Shown in pieces: positions 14,530-16,331 of a DNA stretch of 16,331 nucleotides (position 1 is the stretch's first letter; every line of letters starts with the position of its first letter). Origin of the DNA: Myxococcales bacterium. Its GTDB lineage: Bacteria; Myxococcota; Polyangia; Polyangiales; Polyangiaceae. The translations under genes and the position numbers were made by a program. The notes under the pieces were generated by a model. The model was not told the DNA's origin. It was given only the letters and a program-made list of their open reading frames with translations, and ran no database searches. The DNA is taken from the NCBI GenBank assembly GCA_020430865.1, contig JAGQIY010001245.1, positions 1 to 16,331 on the forward strand, read 5' to 3'.

Positions 14530-14547
14530 AATAGAACGTGTTCTATT
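14530..14547. promoter_or_regulatory. KstR-like operator 2 (SDR operon / Rieske divergent region)
   Basis: AATAGAACGTGTTCTATT has perfect 8-bp arms around a 2-bp centre. Its core TAGAACGTGTTCTA (14532-14545) fits the KstR consensus TNNAACNNGTTNNA exactly. It lies roughly midway in the 195-bp divergent region, 92 bp from the SDR start and 85 bp from the Rieske start, as expected for one repressor site controlling both transcripts. The surrounding bases are AT-richer than their neighbours, consistent with a promoter. Confidence 0.72.
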
Positions 14548-14632
14548 TTCTCACGCGGCGGGAGTCAAACGGGATCGTCGCCAGGTCAGAGAACGATCAG
14601 TCGAGGACGGACGGAGAAAGGCTTACGCGACG

Positions 14633-15601
14633 ATGGCGCTGCTCAGCTTCAATGGATACCCAACGGGATGGTTCGTCGTGGCTTGGGCCGAGGACCTGGC
14701 TCCCGGCGATGTCCAGCCCATGCGCTACTTCGGCCGCGACCTGGTCGCCTATCGGGGCCTCGACGACGGCCAGGTGCACATCCACGACGCCTTCTGTCCG
14801 CACCTCGGAGCGCACCTCGCCCACGGCGGCAAGGTCGAGGGGAACGACATTCGCTGCCCGTTCCACGCCTGGAAATTCGGTCCAGATGGGGCATGCAACG
14901 AGGTCCCCTACGCCAAGCGGATCCCCCCCAAGGCCTGCGTGCGCACCTTCCCGATCCTGGAGAAGAACGGCCTCATCTACTTGTGGCACGACAGCAAGCG
15001 CCGCGCGCCGTTCTTCGAGGTTCCGGATCTCGAAGGCTGGGGCGATCCCGAGTGGACTAGCTGGACCAAGAACATCCTGACGATCAGGACGCACCCCAAG
15101 GAAATCGTGGAGAACGTCGCCGACAAGGGCCACTTTCCCCGCGTCCACGGCACCCATGTCGACACCTTCGACAACGAGTTCGACGGCCACCTCGCCATCC
15201 AGCGCACGACCGGCATCGCGTATCCGCGCGGCGGCGGTAAGGACAAGTTCGCCCTCGAGGCCACCTACTATGGCCCCGGCTTCCAGGTCACGGACATGCA
15301 GGGCTACCTGCACAGTCGACTGATCAACGCTCACACGCCGATTGACGGAAACAGCCTGCACCTGCGCTTCGGCGTGATGCTGAAGAAGGTCGGCTCCGAC
15401 GCGAAGATGGAGCAGTTCGCCCAGGGCTACATCACGAACCTCCAGGTCGGCTTCCAGGAGGACATCGCGATCTGGGAGAACAAGTGCTACCGCGATCGCC
15501 CGATGCTGTGCGACGGCGATGGCGCCATCGGCGCCCTGCGCAAGTGGTACGCGCAGTTCTACGACCAGGACGCGCCGGCGAGCTTGCCGGTCGCGACCTG
15601 A
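14633..15601 (+). CDS. Rieske non-heme iron oxygenase, KshA-like (3-ketosteroid 9-alpha-hydroxylase oxygenase component)
   Basis: KshA-type enzymes use a Rieske [2Fe-2S] centre and a mononuclear iron to hydroxylate 3-ketosteroids, with electrons from a separate reductase. The 322-residue product has the Rieske pair C55-x-H57 (CPHLG) and C75-x2-H78 (CPFHAW). Iron ligands are probably H167 and H172 (ADKGHFPRVH), with D277 in FQEDIAIWE. From memory it parallels KshA along its length: VPYAKRIPP, GLIYLWHD, IVENVADKGHF, and GAIGALRKWYAQFY near the end. It ends soon after that motif and lacks the roughly 60-residue C-terminal extension of mycobacterial KshA. Related Rieske enzymes of the cholesterol 7-desaturase (DAF-36/Neverland) type are an alternative. 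ATG 14633 follows GGAGAAAGG; the same frame is open far upstream but that part is antisense to the SDR and amidohydrolase genes. No reductase gene (KshB) is present. Confidence 0.9.
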   Translation: MALLSFNGYPTGWFVVAWAEDLAPGDVQPMRYFGRDLVAYRGLDDGQVHIHDAFCPHLGAHLAHGGKVEGNDIRCPFHAWKFGPDGACNEVPYAKRIPPKACVRTFPILEKNGLIYLWHDSKRRAPFFEVPDLEGWGDPEWTSWTKNILTIRTHPKEIVENVADKGHFPRVHGTHVDTFDNEFDGHLAIQRTTGIAYPRGGGKDKFALEATYYGPGFQVTDMQGYLHSRLINAHTPIDGNSLHLRFGVMLKKVGSDAKMEQFAQGYITNLQVGFQEDIAIWENKCYRDRPMLCDGDGAIGALRKWYAQFYDQDAPASLPVAT

Positions 15602-15611
15602 CGGTTTTCTT

Positions 15612-15643
15612 GGGGGAGAGAGCGCACCGCGACACGCTCCCCC
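15612..15643. terminator. GC-rich hairpin downstream of the Rieske gene
   Basis: GGGGGAG (15612-15618) and CTCCCCC (15637-15643) form a 7-bp stem with an 18-nt loop, 10 bp after the Rieske stop and 8 bp before the end of the convergent four-helix-bundle gene. There is no U-tract on either side, so it is at best a Rho-type or 3'-end stabilising structure. Confidence 0.35.
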
Positions 15644-15650
15644 CGGCCCT

Positions 15651-15971
15651 TCACCTCACCGACAGCCGGTGCAGCGTGCCGATGATGCGATTGAAGCGCG
15701 CGTACAGCGCCTCGTCGAGCGGCGGTATTTCACCGAGCGCCGCGGCTACCTCGAGACACGCCAGCGCTTCTCGCGCCGAACCCATCGCGCACTGAAAGCG
15801 CGCGTGTTGGTTGCGACCGCGGCTGTAGGCGCCCTCCGCGACGTTGAGCGCGATGGAGGATTGAGCACGCTTGAGCTGCCGGTACAGATCAGGATCCGCG
15901 CGGCACAGTTGAGCCGCGAGCGGCCGAATCATGGTGATGGTTTCGAGAATGAACGGATAGATTTCGAGCAT
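15651..15971 (-). CDS. Four-helix-bundle protein (S23 / Avd-like family)
   Basis: The 106-residue all-helical protein carries the hallmark of the four-helix-bundle family that includes 23S-rRNA intervening-sequence proteins and the Avd accessory protein of diversity-generating retroelements. The hallmark is a helix RQLKRAQSSIALNVAEGAYSR, then a helix beginning RNQHARFQCAMGSAREALACLE. The basic residues RGRNQ and the 'NVAEG' turn are typical. Members bind nucleic acid or reverse transcriptase as small oligomers, but most stand-alone copies have no known function. The start is unusually well supported: AAAGGAGGTCACC before ATG 15971 nearly matches the full anti-Shine-Dalgarno complement. No reverse transcriptase or rRNA is visible here. 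Its upstream region is filled with structured repeats, and it is convergent with the Rieske gene. Confidence 0.85.
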   Translation of the reverse strand: MLEIYPFILETITMIRPLAAQLCRADPDLYRQLKRAQSSIALNVAEGAYSRGRNQHARFQCAMGSAREALACLEVAAALGEIPPLDEALYARFNRIIGTLHRLSVR

Positions 15972-16018
15972 CAGGTGACCTCCTTTCGATCACCCGACCC
16001 CTCCGCCGGCGAGTCGCA

Positions 16019-16081
16019 GGCGGTGTCCAGGCTGCGAGCGCAGCGAGCACCGGCGAAGCCGGCCTCGGCCTGGACACCGCC
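16019..16081. repeat. Long inverted repeat with nested hairpins (cloverleaf-like element)
   Basis: Perfect 14-bp arms (GGCGGTGTCCAGGC at 16019-16032 and GCCTGGACACCGCC at 16068-16081) enclose 35 bp. That interval contains two smaller hairpins: GCTGC-GAGC-GCAGC (16031-16044, sharing two bases with the outer arm) and CCGGC-GAA-GCCGG (16050-16062). In single-stranded DNA or RNA this would fold as a three-way junction. It lies about 48 bp upstream of the four-helix-bundle start. It looks like a REP- or MITE-type palindromic element. A weaker CGAGCC/GGCTCG inverted pair follows at 16109-16114 and 16146-16151, and two AGGGTT copies occur at 16121 and 16140. I see no gene in 15972-16169. Confidence 0.75.
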
Positions 16082-16169
16082 GAGCACGCCGGCAGAATTG
16101 GACGAGAGCGAGCCAGAGCCAGGGTTAGTGAGAGAGCTAGGGTTGGGCTCGGAAACCTGAGAGCTTCGT

Positions 16170-16331
16170 GCTGGGGCGAGCGAAGCAAGGCCCCAGCCAG
16201 CGACTGCACCAGCAAGCTGGGGCGAGCGAAGCAAGGCCCCAGCCAGCGACTGCACACCTGCAAGCCGAGCCCAGCGAAGCGACGGCGAGGCCAGCGACCG
16301 CACCAGCAAGCTGGGGCGAGCGAAGCAAGGC
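16170..16331. repeat. Tandem array of about 46-bp hairpin-containing repeats, running off the window
   Basis: Units begin at 16170, 16216, 16264 and 16310 (lengths 46, 48, 46, then cut by the window edge). Each good unit holds CTGGGGC-GAGCGAAGCAAG-GCCCCAG, a 7-bp stem with a 12-nt loop, followed by CAGCGACTGCAC and a CAGCAA or CTGCAA joint. The third unit is divergent (starting GCCGAGCCCAGCGAAGCG) but keeps the CAGCGACCGCACCAGCAA half. Open frames crossing this array on the minus strand are repetitive Ala/Leu/Ser strings and not credible genes. Confidence 0.85.

Noticed and set aside
13481..14632. Long in-frame extension upstream of the Rieske oxygenase start (total open frame 706 codons)
   Set aside because: It is antisense to the SDR and amidohydrolase genes, which have clear family motifs; the Rieske similarity begins only at ATG 14633 and the shared operator lies inside the extension.
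15972..16328. Minus-strand open frames in the repeat region (for example 16137-16328 and 15971-16309)
   Set aside because: The products are repeated Ala/Leu/Ser/Gly strings created by the tandem repeats and show no family motif or conserved start.
16170..16331. CRISPR array
   Set aside because: Units are contiguous tandem copies with no unique spacers between repeats, and no cas genes are present.

Overview
The window is GC-rich (I estimate mid-60s percent) and dense, with strongly G/C-biased third codon positions, many lipoprotein or Ala/Pro/Ser-linker proteins of unknown function, and structured GC-rich repeats at one end. This fits a delta-type proteobacterium of the Myxococcota (Polyangia-like). 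That assignment is inferred from style and gene content; no rRNA or marker gene is present.

Left part (1-8020), mostly housekeeping and accessory genes. A TetR-type repressor cut by the window edge is divergent from a DUF445 membrane protein. Next come two translationally coupled, paralogous zinc-ribbon membrane proteins and a small three-helix membrane protein. These are followed by a parvulin-type peptidyl-prolyl isomerase lipoprotein, a DUF4846-type lipoprotein, a class I DAHP synthase whose corrected start gives 350 residues, a small unrecognised protein on the minus strand, and a membrane-anchored protein with a small C-terminal beta domain.

Right part (8032-15601), the most interesting section. 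It is a set of catabolic and uptake-like genes arranged around two divergent promoter regions. The first region (9788-9998) separates a minus-strand run (flavin reductase, an atypical short-chain dehydrogenase, a SnoaL-like protein) from a plus-strand pair of MlaE/YrbE-type permeases. The second (14438-14632) separates a minus-strand operon (canonical SDR, amidohydrolase-fold protein, alpha/beta hydrolase) from a Rieske oxygenase resembling the steroid 9-alpha-hydroxylase component KshA. Each region carries one palindrome fitting TNNAACNNGTTNNA, the operator consensus of the actinobacterial cholesterol-catabolism repressor KstR, and the two sites share 14 identical bases. I infer a co-regulated steroid (or other polycyclic/isoprenoid lipid) uptake and degradation regulon outside the actinobacteria. 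The repressor is probably encoded elsewhere.

Right edge (15651-16331). A small four-helix-bundle (S23/Avd-like) gene lies next to about 360 non-coding bases. These hold a long inverted repeat with two nested hairpins and a tandem array of about 46-bp hairpin-containing units that runs off the window.
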